This document shows positions 10,831 to 19,585 of a stretch of 64,000 bases of DNA, in pieces. This DNA comes from Aphanomyces cochlioides (Eukaryota; Oomycota; Saprolegniomycetes; Saprolegniales; Verrucalvaceae), in the NCBI GenBank assembly GCA_019828595.1, contig JAHQRK010000001.1, positions 2,914,001 through 2,978,000 on the forward strand, written 5' to 3'. The notes under the pieces were generated by a model that saw nothing but the letters and a program-made list of their open reading frames with translations, was not told the DNA's origin and did not search any database. Numbering within the stretch: the first letter of the stretch is position 1; each line of letters opens with the position of its first letter. The position numbers were made by a program, and so were the translations under genes.

Positions 10831-11990
10831 GGACTTCGCTCCATTGCCTTGCAAATGAAAATGGCGCGAGTTTGCAGAAAGCGCGCCATTTATCCGGCTT
10901 CCGAATAAATAAAAACATTGAAATATGGAGGTTCTTCTACGGTTGCCTGTACCGTTGTATGTTTTGTTAATTCCAACGTTGGGGTTCTCTTTAGCTAACG
11001 ATCTGTCAATTGCAACTTCCCACGTGGCAAAGGAACCTTTCCAGACCAAGAGCTCAGTTGGATAAGAAGCAGCGAAGGATAGTGAGCCGGTGGATGGACA
11101 ATAGTCTGCCCGACGTTTTCGTCCTCGTCGTCTCTCTCTGGTTGAACTGGATGAAGCGGCACCCTCTTGCAGGAAGATTTGCTTCAATTTTCGTTTGGGT
11201 ATGCACGTCTTGAACAGGTTAAACTCGATTTCAACAACTTCATCCTCTTGAACATCCACCGTGTGGGCACTGATTGAATGGATAACGAAGGGGATCATGT
11301 ACGTGCTGCACAGCCAACAAATTTCCACGATCCAAGTTTCAATCCATGTGTTGTCACGAGCAGAGATGGGTGCTTTCGAAAGATGAAGTAAAAACGCACT
11401 CGACTGACCGATTTGAGCGTCGCAGCTCGGCCACTCTACACTTTCACTGGGTCATTTCACATTTTTCCAGTCTGACCCACAAAGACAGGACAACACCAAC
11501 ATTATTGTGCTCATCGGCCCTTGGAGAATCTGGCAAGACCCCACTCGACACACAAGTCAAGTCGGATGGATCGTAGATCGCCTGAGAGTGGTCGGGATGA
11601 CACTGAACGTATGAAGAAGATGGTCTATCCACATGGAAAATGTTGAGTCGTGACGGTGCCACCTCTTGATGTCGTCTGGACTTTGATTTTGGATGCTTTT
11701 GCAACACGGTGGAAGACTCGCAAGCATGGAGTGTGTACTTGTTGCTGCGTTACCAGTCCTTGTGAATGTACAATTTGGTGGTGCTGACCGATGCTTGAGC
11801 TAAAGAGACTTATGCAAGTTCTGTGAAGGGAGTCAAGATTGAATGATCAGGTATCAATGGTTACGAGCACAGACCTCAAGGAAACAAACACCGCGTCACG
11901 TTGTGCTCGTATCGCTCTGCAGAGATCCAAAGTTGGATTCAATGCCACAGCTGCATCCCAACGAGGTATCTCCAAAGGAACAGAATCAAT
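10819..11990 (-). CDS. Multi-exon hypothetical protein, start not found
   Basis: A chain of minus-strand open segments joins through plausible short introns. They read EIPRWDAAVALNPTLDLC (about 11940), TCISLFSSSIGQHHQIVHSQGL (about 11800), a segment near 11550, and LAELRRSNRSVECVFTSSFESTHLC. A 52-base intron (GTGACA...GTGCAG) joins the last to STYMIPFVIHSISAHTVDVQEDEVVEIEFNLFKTCIPKRKLKQIF. A basic Ser-rich region (STRERRRGRKRR) follows. I do not recognise a family. No in-frame ATG is visible at the 5' end, which lies only about 20 bases after the stop of the DUF4203 gene, so the model is incomplete or the locus is decaying. The last 40 residues are uncertain. Confidence 0.35.
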
Positions 11991-12007
11991 GTTACAAGAA
12001 TTAAGCT

Positions 12008-12910
12008 TTAGACCATGTTGATGGGCTTTTGAGCGTTTGGCTTGGCACCGGTGGTGGCGGCAGCAGCCTTCTGGGCATCCTTCTGGTCGTCCTTGCCAAG
12101 ACCGTGGTTGATTCCGACGGCGGTGTAGTAAAATTGGACGAGGATGAAGATGATCCAGACAAGAATAGTCGCGGCAGCGTAGATCATGGCAGTCTTCTTT
12201 TCCTTGTCGGACAACTTGTCGAAGTCGAAGCCGTTAGGGTAGTTTTGGGCGAAGAAACCAATCGAGCGGACGAGCATATCGGCACCCACGGAGGCAGTCG
12301 CGATGATAAGGACTGGCTTTTCCAAGTACATAACCAAGATAGCACCGACAATGGCAAGAACGACGATGATGATGATCAAGACAGTGTGGCTGGCACCAGC
12401 AGCAGAGGCGATTTCCTTGCCGAGCGACATACCAAGAGCACCACCGGCAACAATCACACCAACGCGGTAGAAGTAGTAGCAGAAGGCAGCAAGTGCCAAA
12501 CCACCGACAATGAAAGCAATGATGGGGACAGCCTTGGAGTTTTCGAAGAAAGTCGAGAACAAGGCGGAGAAGAAGACACCTCCAAAGCCAAAACCCAAGA
12601 CAACGACAACATGCTTGACAAACTTGTAGCCGTGCGTGCCGACAAAGATACCAATGGCAGCAATGGCAACAACAAGGGCGTACTTGCCGATCTTTTCACC
12701 AGTCGAGTCATCACTGATGTCAAAGAAGTCCTTGATCTTGGATTCATACACTTCAGTCTTATTCTTCAAGTTATGGGCCGTGTCGTTGAGGGCCTTGACA
12801 CCGTTGTTGGTGGCGTTCTTGATATCATCGCCATCCACAGCTTGGAGGGCAGTCGACGAGACCGTGAAGACGGCAAGGAGGAGCGTGATCGCGAGAAGGA
12901 ACTTGTTCAT
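12008..12910 (-). CDS. Signal-peptide multi-pass membrane protein, DUF4203-like, copy 2
   Basis: About 300 residues from ATG 12910 (MNKFLLAITLLLAVFTVSSTALQAVDG, signal peptide). An N-glycosylatable stretch (NATNNGVKALNDTAHNLKNKT) precedes FFDISDDSTGEKIGKYALVVAIAAIGIFVGTHGYKFVKHVVVVLGFGFGGVFFSALF and further helices. A block I-I-I-I-V-V-L-A-I-V-G leads to the signature WIIFILVQFYYTAVGINHGLG. The cytosolic tail is Ala/Lys-rich. It shares the order of helices and the ending FYYTAVGI with the copies at 9334 and 34196. The complementary strand carries a long but spurious frame. No introns. Product localisation to the secretory pathway is inferred from the signal peptide. Confidence 0.82.
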   Translation of the reverse strand: MNKFLLAITLLLAVFTVSSTALQAVDGDDIKNATNNGVKALNDTAHNLKNKTEVYESKIKDFFDISDDSTGEKIGKYALVVAIAAIGIFVGTHGYKFVKHVVVVLGFGFGGVFFSALFSTFFENSKAVPIIAFIVGGLALAAFCYYFYRVGVIVAGGALGMSLGKEIASAAGASHTVLIIIIVVLAIVGAILVMYLEKPVLIIATASVGADMLVRSIGFFAQNYPNGFDFDKLSDKEKKTAMIYAAATILVWIIFILVQFYYTAVGINHGLGKDDQKDAQKAAAATTGAKPNAQKPINMV

Positions 12911-13571
12911 GCTTGATCGCAAATCGACGAATGCCAATCCATACCAAAGTTCTTCCCCCCTCGACTTCGAATTTGTATGGTGGCCACATACAAACCCACG
13001 ACAGAGCTGTCATTGGCCCCGTGAGATATTCTACTTCGATCGCCTTCTCGCCCAGCCAATCAATTTCGAGATTGAAAGTTCATGAACCAATCAGCGACGA
13101 GCAATAAGAAAGACGCAACTTTGTCGAACGATAGCGGGTCGACCTTTGATGTCCAAATTCCGAACAAAACGCTCTTGTTCGAAAGTCGAGTGTATATGAG
13201 ATAGAAAGTCTCCAAGCAGTCAATCTCCTCAAAAAGCCATCCCGCCGTCTCGTCCTCGTCTATGGGACGTGGGGTTGCTAGAGGCTGAGGTTGGATGGAC
13301 CATTTGGTCAGATGGACAATCTATTTTTATAATGTTTTATACAAATGTCAAGACAATAAAATAAAAAGTGTTGTTCGCACGCCAGAGGTGAAATTTCGAC
13401 AATGGCCACGGGATTTTGAGGAATTCAGCCAATGGCAAGATTGACCCCCAGTCAAAAACTGGCTTCTCAGTCTCTGGGGGTTCAACCACACCAAGCTCAA
13501 GCTCGCAATGCCCTCTCTACCGTACAAGTCCATGACAGATCCTGCTCAATTCTCGCTCCGTCAATTCAGTC
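12911..13571. other. Intergenic stretch with CCAAT boxes
   Basis: Promoter region of the leftward DUF4203 gene. AGCCAATCA at about 13053 and ACCAATCAGC at about 13085 are CCAAT-type boxes about 145-180 bases from its ATG. Otherwise no supported gene; short frames near 13432 look incidental. Confidence 0.35.
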
Positions 13572-13866
13572 ATGGAGCGAAGCACCATGGACAAAACTCT
13601 CATTGAACATCTCTCTTACACAGGTGAAAGAGTTTTGAAGAAAGCTCGTACTCGTCTCCATGGCATTTCTATGGCGGCTGCCAATGTGCGGGAGGTTGTG
13701 CTTGCCTGTAGCATGCAGCCTTGAATACATTTCAATGTGATTGATGCCCGTCGTTGAGAGAGCTTTGCATAGTGTTGTATGGCACAATCGAACCACCGAC
13801 ACAGGCATTTTAAAATTGAGTTCCGGCGCAACGGAAGTCAGCAAGATATTCCAACGACACATTTGA
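13572..13866 (+). CDS. Small hypothetical two-exon protein
   Basis: Exon 1 (13572-13707) reads MERSTMDKTLIEHLSYTGERVLKKARTRLHGISMAAANVREVVLA. A 55-base intron (GTAGCA...GAGAG) is followed by exon 2 (13763-13866), SLHSVVWHNRTTDTGILKLSSGATEVSKIFQRHI and stop TGA. The product would be about 79 residues, soluble and basic. The clean reading across the splice supports it, but I recognise no family. The next gene on this strand starts 73 bases downstream. Confidence 0.4.
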
Positions 13867-13938
13867 CCAATAGAAAGTCGACAATTTCCAGTTGCATTCT
13901 GGTGCACATCATTCTTTGGCCTTCAACCTTTTGAAGGC

Positions 13939-14760
13939 ATGTCGCCACACGACCCAGCGCCGCATGAGCTGGAAGCGTGTATACCTCCGACGGAGCCGCA
14001 TCACAAGTCTGACGGAAAGAATCACAAACGTCGTCACCACAAGCGACGGCATCACCACCACCATCATCATCCATCACTCCAGTCGTTGTTTTACACACTC
14101 TCCGTTGTGGTCGTTGGATGTGCGTTGCTTCTCTTCTCGATGCTTCAGCGCATGACTTTGGATACGACGCTCCATGATCTTATGAACTCGTTTGTGAATG
14201 CGGATTTTATACCGCATCCGACCCGTGGCATTGTTGAGCTGCGCATCCATGAATCTCGCATGGTCCAGCCAATTGACATAGAACGGGAGCTCCTTGGTAC
14301 GCTCTTCACTCAAGTGCTTAACCGTCAGCGCAAACTCATGATGGAGGTTGTGAAAGGCGCTCATGTGATTATTGAAAACGACAATGGACGATTCTATGAA
14401 CTCTTCAAGACGATTTCATCCGACACATACTCTCGCATCTCGTCCCATTACTCCAACGACGTGCAGTATGGTGTACCCCAAGGCGCTCTTCTCGATACGC
14501 TTTTAACAGGCACGACAAGTGCAAATGACTCGTGGTTCCAGTTCGAAGGGGCTAATTGGGATCCGTTTCAACGACCTGTCGACAGCTTCCTCCACTGCCT
14601 GAACTACATCGAGTACAAAATCCGTGGAGTCCAAGTCGGTCCACTTGGCACATCCTCGCACACTGATCGAAATCCTCTGCGCATTCCATTTCGGAATCAA
14701 AGCCTAGTCCACAATTCAAACGAGCAACTAGTTGATTATCATGCGGTGTCTAAGCCTTAA
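13939..14760 (+). CDS. Hypothetical single-pass membrane protein with His-rich N-terminus
   Basis: A 273-codon uninterrupted frame. Residues 1-45 are rich in Pro, Lys and His, with a run of seven His near residue 37. One hydrophobic helix follows (LQSLFYTLSVVVVGCALLLFSML, about 47-69) and then a soluble domain of about 200 residues (TLHDLMNSFVNADFIPHPTRGIVELRIHESRM...). The layout suggests a type II membrane protein. The His run could bind metal or simply be low complexity. No family recognised. The stop TAA at 14758 is about 100 bases from the convergent gene end at 14860. Confidence 0.6.
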   Translation: MSPHDPAPHELEACIPPTEPHHKSDGKNHKRRHHKRRHHHHHHHPSLQSLFYTLSVVVVGCALLLFSMLQRMTLDTTLHDLMNSFVNADFIPHPTRGIVELRIHESRMVQPIDIERELLGTLFTQVLNRQRKLMMEVVKGAHVIIENDNGRFYELFKTISSDTYSRISSHYSNDVQYGVPQGALLDTLLTGTTSANDSWFQFEGANWDPFQRPVDSFLHCLNYIEYKIRGVQVGPLGTSSHTDRNPLRIPFRNQSLVHNSNEQLVDYHAVSKP

Positions 14761-14859
14761 TCTATTTATCCCTTCTCTTTTAATCGCGAGGGCATTTCTT
14801 GGCTCATACTCACTGCATTCGACGACAAAGGCAATTGAGCTAATGGCCATGGCAAACGT

Positions 14860-15870
14860 TTACTCACTACGGTGCTTCTTGGAGCTGTAAGTTTCATTCG
14901 CATCTGCTTTCGGACGCGTACGCTTGCTCGATTTGGAGGCTGGCAATGTCTTCATAATCACGAGGTTTTCTTGGAGTTGAGCTTTGATTTTCTGGTCGAC
15001 ATCAAGACGAAGCTTCTTCTTGGCGCCGTATCGACTCGCTTTTGGCAAGTCGCCATTGTTGTCCACGTCTGATGAAGAGCGTCGCTTGCGAGAAGATTTC
15101 TTGACAAGAGTTGATGGTTCAGATGTGTCCAAAGGCGACGAGGAGGATATACAGCAGTTTGTGATTTGTTCGCACAGGGATACTTCTTTCGATGTTGCAG
15201 AGTCTTCATGATCTCCCGACGATGTCGATGGTTCAGGGCTTGCGTCAGAGGGCGGATTTTTCTTTTCGTCGGAGGCTGACGAAGTTGAAGAGTTGGGTTG
15301 TCTGCTACTTGCTTTCCGTTTTCGCTTGGATTTAGAGGTAGCGGTAGGCGTGGGCAAAGTTTCTTTCGATGGGGCATCAGAGGCGTCGGCTCGACCATCA
15401 GTAACATCAGTGGCAATAGTTGGAGAGAGGGGGGCAGCGACTCCAGATTCCACTTTCTTGACTGCATCATCTTCCTTGGCAGCTTCGTCATCAGTATCCC
15501 GATTACTCGTGGGGGAAAGGGGAAGTAATAGTTGCATTTTAAGAGTGAGTTCTTCGATAGCAGCAAAGGAATCTAATCCGCGTTGTTTGAGTCGTGCAAG
15601 TTCCTGCTTGACAATAAGGGCGCGGACGGCATCGTCTCGGTTCATTTGGAATTGATACATCACTTTGCGTACTTCACTTTCTGACGGCTCTGTCGCGCAC
15701 TTGACAATGCGTTGGAGTAAATTCTTGACGGCGACATCTCTCGCAATTCCTTGGTCTAAGAGAAGTTGCAATTCGGCTTTGACGACCCGTCGGAACAAAC
15801 TTTGCGCTTCCGTCATTTTGTTTTCGTAGTCTGCGAGTGGTTTCTTTGCGTTGGGAACTGAAATGTTCAT
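14860..15870 (-). CDS. Hypothetical nuclear protein, low-complexity C-terminal half
   Basis: A 336-codon frame without introns. Residues 1-115 are helical and structured (LFRRVVKAELQLLLDQGIARDVAVKNLLQRIVK ... NRDDAVRALIVKQELARLKQRGLDSFAAIEELTLKMQ). The rest is Ser/Thr/Asp/Lys-rich with several clusters resembling nuclear localisation signals (KSKRKRKA, KKSSRKRRSSSD, AKKKLRLD, SSKRTRPKAD). The structured N-terminus may be a binding module in a chromatin or RNA protein. I do not recognise the family. The ATG at 15870 starts MNISVPNAKKPLADYENKM, the only long start available. Confidence 0.7.
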   Translation of the reverse strand: MNISVPNAKKPLADYENKMTEAQSLFRRVVKAELQLLLDQGIARDVAVKNLLQRIVKCATEPSESEVRKVMYQFQMNRDDAVRALIVKQELARLKQRGLDSFAAIEELTLKMQLLLPLSPTSNRDTDDEAAKEDDAVKKVESGVAAPLSPTIATDVTDGRADASDAPSKETLPTPTATSKSKRKRKASSRQPNSSTSSASDEKKNPPSDASPEPSTSSGDHEDSATSKEVSLCEQITNCCISSSSPLDTSEPSTLVKKSSRKRRSSSDVDNNGDLPKASRYGAKKKLRLDVDQKIKAQLQENLVIMKTLPASKSSKRTRPKADANETYSSKKHRSE

Positions 15871-16185
15871 CTTGTGTGGTGGTTTGGACGTTCTGGATTT
15901 TCTTCTTTCGAGTTGGCGGGTCGTTCTAGGGATTCAATCGACGAGGCGTTCGTTCAGCGGCAGGAATAAAAGCACGCAGAGGACTTCTCTTTAGGCAGAT
16001 CTGAAGGGAATGGCAAGCTTTGAATGCGTTGCTGACGATGGATCTTGGACCTCGGACGCCTCTTCTCCAAGTCAGTCGCTTCGGCTCGGATTTATTGTGT
16101 TATGGAGAGATTTTACTGTTATACTTTATAATTCTCCATTCGTTTCCAGAGGTTCAGTTTCTCTTGGCTTTTCTATCCTGTTCCA

Positions 16186-16195
16186 TATCCGGATA
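16186..16195. promoter_or_regulatory. TATCCGGATA palindrome
   Basis: Perfect copy in the middle of a divergent spacer, about 316 bases from the leftward gene's ATG and 415 from the rightward gene's. Confidence 0.4.
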
Positions 16196-16558
16196 ATCCG
16201 ACTCTAGGCCGTTCCAAGCTTGAAACTGCCCCCAACGCCGCAATCAAAGCCTCACTCCTCTCGACGACATCAATCAATTTATGCCCAAAGTCGTTCACAT
16301 CTAAAGGTAGTAGCCCTTGTCTAGCATAGCTTCTTTTTTCGTAATTCTATAAGAGGCGCAGAGATTTTTGAACGGCCCATATTGCATAACAGGAAGTGCG
16401 ACCAGGCAATGTTACATCTTCGCGAGTGAATCGCGTGACTGACGACGCGACGGAATAAGTCGTCGAGCAAAAAGCTTTAATATAAAGTAGCGATTGGGAG
16501 ACTCTTCTTGCGAGGGCTTCGACTTATGGCTAAGGACGCTGTAGGTGTCAAAGTGCGC

Positions 16559-16568
16559 TATCCGGATA
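16559..16568. promoter_or_regulatory. TATCCGGATA palindrome upstream of a small Cys/His gene
   Basis: Perfect copy 43 bases before the ATG at 16611. This matches the short distance seen at UTP14 (47) and CLU (70). Confidence 0.5.
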
Positions 16569-16610
16569 CTGAAAGGTCATTGTTAAAGTTATCTTGAAGA
16601 GTCAGTCAGG

Positions 16611-17012
16611 ATGGCCTCGACCCAAAATGGCGGTAGCCCCTCGACGGGGCTCTTGTGTACGTACAAATCGCGTCGATGCAGTAATCCACGTGCATTAAAA
16701 CGAAATGGATCCCAGCATACTCTCTGCGAGTTTCATCGTGCGAGACAGAACGAAATCCAGAGGAAGAGCGACCGAAAACACAGAACGTCCAAACTCGCTC
16801 GGCAACTGAATCATCGACAAGAGCCCGTTCTACGCAAAGAAATTTCCTCGACGCGCATGACCAAGCCCAAGACGTTTGTGCCAATCCGGGAATTCACATA
16901 TGGCATGCTTCCAACGGACCTCCCCATGGCAGACTTTAGCAAACTAAGAGAAGCCCTACGAGCTGTGACTGTCACTCCCGAGTTTGGTCTTCCGGACCCA
17001 TCCATCATGTAA
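16611..17012 (+). CDS. Small protein with Cys/His putative zinc-binding N-terminus
   Basis: A 133-codon frame. The N-terminal part reads GLLCTYKSRRCSNPRALKRNGSQHTLCEFHRARQNEIQRKSDRKHR. Its spacing of C, C, C and H suggests one zinc site followed by a basic helix, a pattern common to many small stramenopile proteins that may bind nucleic acid. The C-terminal part is PRO/Leu-rich without a domain (FTYGMLPTDLPMADFSKLREALRAV). There is a perfect TATCCGGATA 43 bases upstream. Function unknown. Confidence 0.6.
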   Translation: MASTQNGGSPSTGLLCTYKSRRCSNPRALKRNGSQHTLCEFHRARQNEIQRKSDRKHRTSKLARQLNHRQEPVLRKEISSTRMTKPKTFVPIREFTYGMLPTDLPMADFSKLREALRAVTVTPEFGLPDPSIM

Positions 17013-17127
17013 TATAGACAATCCCTCATAACCCCAAATTGCCTGGGCTATATTGACGTCCAGTAGATGCAACACTTAGTCCTTTGACATACACCAGTAG
17101 CTCACAATCAATTGTTCACTCTGAAGC

Positions 17128-18576
17128 ATGCTCAGTCTCGTCCTACTTGTCGTCATGGCGAGTCTCTCTTTGGTTTCAAGCCAGACATCGCCACCTCCAT
17201 GCCCTCGCGTTCGAAAAGCATGGGACCAATACTCTGACGCTGAAAAAGCCACGTATATCCAAGCCATCGAAGCTTCGATGGATCGAGGCCTCTTTCAATC
17301 CTTCATGGGGATTCACCAAGACCGTATGAACAACCGAGAAGCCCATCGCACGTGCATGTTCCTCTTGTGGCATCGCAAGTTCTTGGTTGGATTTGAAAAC
17401 ATGCTGCGAAGTTTGGATCCTGTCGCTTTTGGCTGTGTCACGTTGCCGTACTACGACTATGTCCAGCACAACTTAGATTATGTCAACCAGCAATGCACGA
17501 GCATTGAATCGTGCTCGGCAATCCTTCGTGATCTCGGAGGATCCTCTTCATTCGAACGCACGTCGTCGACTGTGGGTGGATTGCCCTTCCGTGGCATCAA
17601 TTGTGTGGATGCTGCACCGCTTGATCACTTTTGCGAAGCCCCTCCTTGTCAAAACATTGGTTGTGTCCCCCGAGGTCGTTGGACGTCGACGTACTTCAGC
17701 CCGGATGTCAATTTCAACCGAGTCAAAGCTGCTGTGTTTGATGGATCGTCGGTGGCCACTGTAACTTCAGCCATTGAATTGTCAGTGCACAACTCGGTGC
17801 ACAATATGCTCGGGGGTGCTATGCGCAACCTTTATGTCTCTGCTGCTGATCCAATTTTCTACTCGCACCATGCAACGATTGACCTCCTCCATACCATCTA
17901 CGAGAATTGCCGAATTAAGCCCTTGGGCTTGTCTGAATCCCAGCGACGAACTGACCCTCGCGCATTTGAAGGCTGTGTCATCAGTGGCGAGCCCGTCAGT
18001 GATAATACGACGGTGCTGATGGAAGAAAGCACTGGAGGTGGCCAAGCCGTAGATGCCTACTTCAGAGGTGTGCCATCCAAGTATGGAGATCTTACTGATA
18101 CGACACGGTTGGGGAACCACAGCTACAGCTATGAAATCGGTGGCCTCCTCGGCGATATGTTCACGAAATGTGAAGCATCAGGAAATGGTCTCCCCGTTGA
18201 AGAAGAGCGACGGCTCAGGGTTCAATGGGCTAGCCATGTCGTCCGCCCAGTAAAGTCATCGCAAGCCAAAGCATTCCTATCGTGGCGTCGTGATGTCCAC
18301 GATCAAGCCCAACTCCAGGGCGTGAAGGATAGTGAGCACGAGATGGAGAAGATGATGGTCATGTTGTATGAGAATTGTTTACCAGGTGATGTCGTTGATT
18401 ATCCTTCCGAGTTCAAAGCCATGTGGCGTATGGAAGCCAACACTGTCGCGCCATCCAAGCGCATTTTGGACGCCATCCTCGACGGCTCGGAGCCCATTGC
18501 GATTACCAACTGGACGGCAATCAATGAGAAATACTTTGATTGTGCGGGCAACGTCAAAGTAAATCGGACTCGTTAA
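17128..18576 (+). CDS. Secreted tyrosinase-family copper oxidase
   Basis: Type-3 copper enzyme predicted to oxidise mono- or diphenols, possibly for melanin-like pigment or wall cross-linking. It has 482 residues without introns. Residues 1-18 (MLSLVLLVVMASLSLVSS) are a signal peptide. Copper A ligands are H63 (MGIHQDRM), H73 (EAHRTC) and H82 (LLWHRKF); copper B ligands are in H221NSVH225 and H247/H248 (DPIFYSHHATIDLLH). Many Cys suggest disulfides, as expected outside the cell. No membrane anchor is visible. The stop codon TAA at 18574 overlaps the stop of the opposite CHAP gene. Tyrosinase-like proteins are numerous in saprolegnian oomycetes. Substrate is not predictable from the sequence. 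Confidence 0.9.
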   Translation: MLSLVLLVVMASLSLVSSQTSPPPCPRVRKAWDQYSDAEKATYIQAIEASMDRGLFQSFMGIHQDRMNNREAHRTCMFLLWHRKFLVGFENMLRSLDPVAFGCVTLPYYDYVQHNLDYVNQQCTSIESCSAILRDLGGSSSFERTSSTVGGLPFRGINCVDAAPLDHFCEAPPCQNIGCVPRGRWTSTYFSPDVNFNRVKAAVFDGSSVATVTSAIELSVHNSVHNMLGGAMRNLYVSAADPIFYSHHATIDLLHTIYENCRIKPLGLSESQRRTDPRAFEGCVISGEPVSDNTTVLMEESTGGGQAVDAYFRGVPSKYGDLTDTTRLGNHSYSYEIGGLLGDMFTKCEASGNGLPVEEERRLRVQWASHVVRPVKSSQAKAFLSWRRDVHDQAQLQGVKDSEHEMEKMMVMLYENCLPGDVVDYPSEFKAMWRMEANTVAPSKRILDAILDGSEPIAITNWTAINEKYFDCAGNVKVNRTR

Positions 18577-19292
18577 GGTTGCTCTAATGTACCACTGAAA
18601 TGAGGTCGTACCCAGCCATCGAGCAGGAGATCTCTGTCGCGATGGGTGATGCCATACGTCGTCTCGCCATCTCCTCGCGTCTTCGTTTCAAGCTTGAGTT
18701 CGTCAGCGTAGTTTTCTCCTTTCCACATGCGATTGTTGTACTGGTTTTGTTCCGCGACGTGGACAACCCAATGACCAGGCTGCTTCTCGAGCACGTCCAC
18801 AACAACGGCAACATGGCCAACGTACTGTCCAGGCGTCGACTTGTAGACCAGGAGATCGCCTACGTCTGGTTTTTCGGTTCCGTGGTTGGGCAACTTGCGC
18901 AAGGGCACATTACTTGAGTCATCGAGTTTCGTCACATGGGTCACTCGCGTCCAAATGTGAGCCGCATGAGGAATGCTTGGCAGGTAGATATCGCGTTTCT
19001 TGACCCAATACCGCCGGGCATACTCGACGCATTGCCACTTGTAGCCCATGTATAGACCATCGAGGTAATGCGATCCGTCATTGTCGTCGCCATCGGCTGG
19101 GATGTGTCTGTAGTTGTTGTTGTAGCCTTCAACGCCATGGGCACTACCAAGGACTGTGCCGTGCGGCAAACCAGGCTTTCCAAAGAAGAGAGGCATGCGG
19201 CGGGTCGATGCTTGCTGGGAAATGGGCTTGACTTGCCTCGATCTTTTTCTCGCCGGAGGCATTTCTTCTTCGACCACTTCAGGTGACAACAT
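18573..19292 (-). CDS. CHAP amidase, glutathionylspermidine amidase-like, short copy
   Basis: A 239-residue papain-fold (NlpC/P60 superfamily) CHAP domain. Catalytic Cys is in MGYKWQCVEYARRYW and His in YVGHVAVVVDV, with the Asn/acid position probably in VHVAEQNQ. The block GVEGYNNNYRHIPADGDDNDGSHYLDG..., the CVEYARR motif and the closing LLLDGWVRP resemble the amidase half of bacterial glutathionylspermidine synthetase/amidase. Predicted reaction: amide cleavage in glutathionylspermidine, gamma-Glu-type or peptidoglycan peptides; which one is unknown. There is no signal peptide, and the N-terminus has a basic stretch (PPARKRSRQVK). It forms a tandem with the gene at 19586 and shares its stop region with the tyrosinase. 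Confidence 0.85.
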   Translation of the reverse strand: MLSPEVVEEEMPPARKRSRQVKPISQQASTRRMPLFFGKPGLPHGTVLGSAHGVEGYNNNYRHIPADGDDNDGSHYLDGLYMGYKWQCVEYARRYWVKKRDIYLPSIPHAAHIWTRVTHVTKLDDSSNVPLRKLPNHGTEKPDVGDLLVYKSTPGQYVGHVAVVVDVLEKQPGHWVVHVAEQNQYNNRMWKGENYADELKLETKTRGDGETTYGITHRDRDLLLDGWVRPHFSGTLEQP

Positions 19293-19353
19293 TCTCGGCT
19301 TCGGAGGAATTCGTCTTCAATTTTCGAATTCCACAGTGGACACCACTTCAGTA

Positions 19354-19481
19354 TAAAAGGAGGGCAGGGGTTTAGGGGTTGAGGGTGAAGGGGTGCAGGG
19401 GTTTATGACTTTGGAAGTAAAAGGAGGGCAGGGGTTTAGGGGTTGAGTGTGAAGGGGTGCAGGGGTTTATGACTTTGGAAG
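19354..19481. repeat. Two tandem copies of a 64-bp G-rich repeat
   Basis: Unit TAAAAGGAGGGCAGGGGTTT... starts at 19354 and again at 19418. The copies are nearly identical; the clear difference is GAGGGTG versus GAGTGTG. It lies in the spacer between the two CHAP genes, 62 bases upstream of the left one's start. The strand shown is G-rich with repeated GGGG runs. Confidence 0.85.
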
Positions 19482-19505
19482 CGAAACCTGCGTGAAAATT
19501 GATGG

Positions 19506-19537
19506 ACCACACCATGGATGCCCATCCATGGTGTGGT
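19506..19537. repeat. Perfect inverted repeat (hairpin), 14-base arms
   Basis: Arms ACCACACCATGGAT (19506-19519) and ATCCATGGTGTGGT (19524-19537) are separated by GCCC. The hairpin sits 49 bases downstream of the stop of the long CHAP gene (leftward) and before the 64-bp repeats. It may be a 3' end signal or a recombination relic of the tandem duplication. Confidence 0.8.
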
Positions 19538-19585
19538 GTATGTGGATCCATGAGCTTTATTATGAGGCAACAAGGATATCTACGA

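Larger units (their letters stand above)
15871..16610. other. Divergent intergenic region with two perfect TATCCGGATA sites
   Basis: Shared upstream region of the leftward gene ending at 14860 and the rightward gene at 16611. It holds the palindromes at 16186 and 16559 and no supported gene; a 65-codon frame at 16010 looks incidental. Confidence 0.4.

Noticed and set aside
12029..12916. Rightward 295-codon frame
   Set aside because: Antisense of the DUF4203-like gene; its Asp/Gly-rich composition is the shadow of codon bias in hydrophobic residues.
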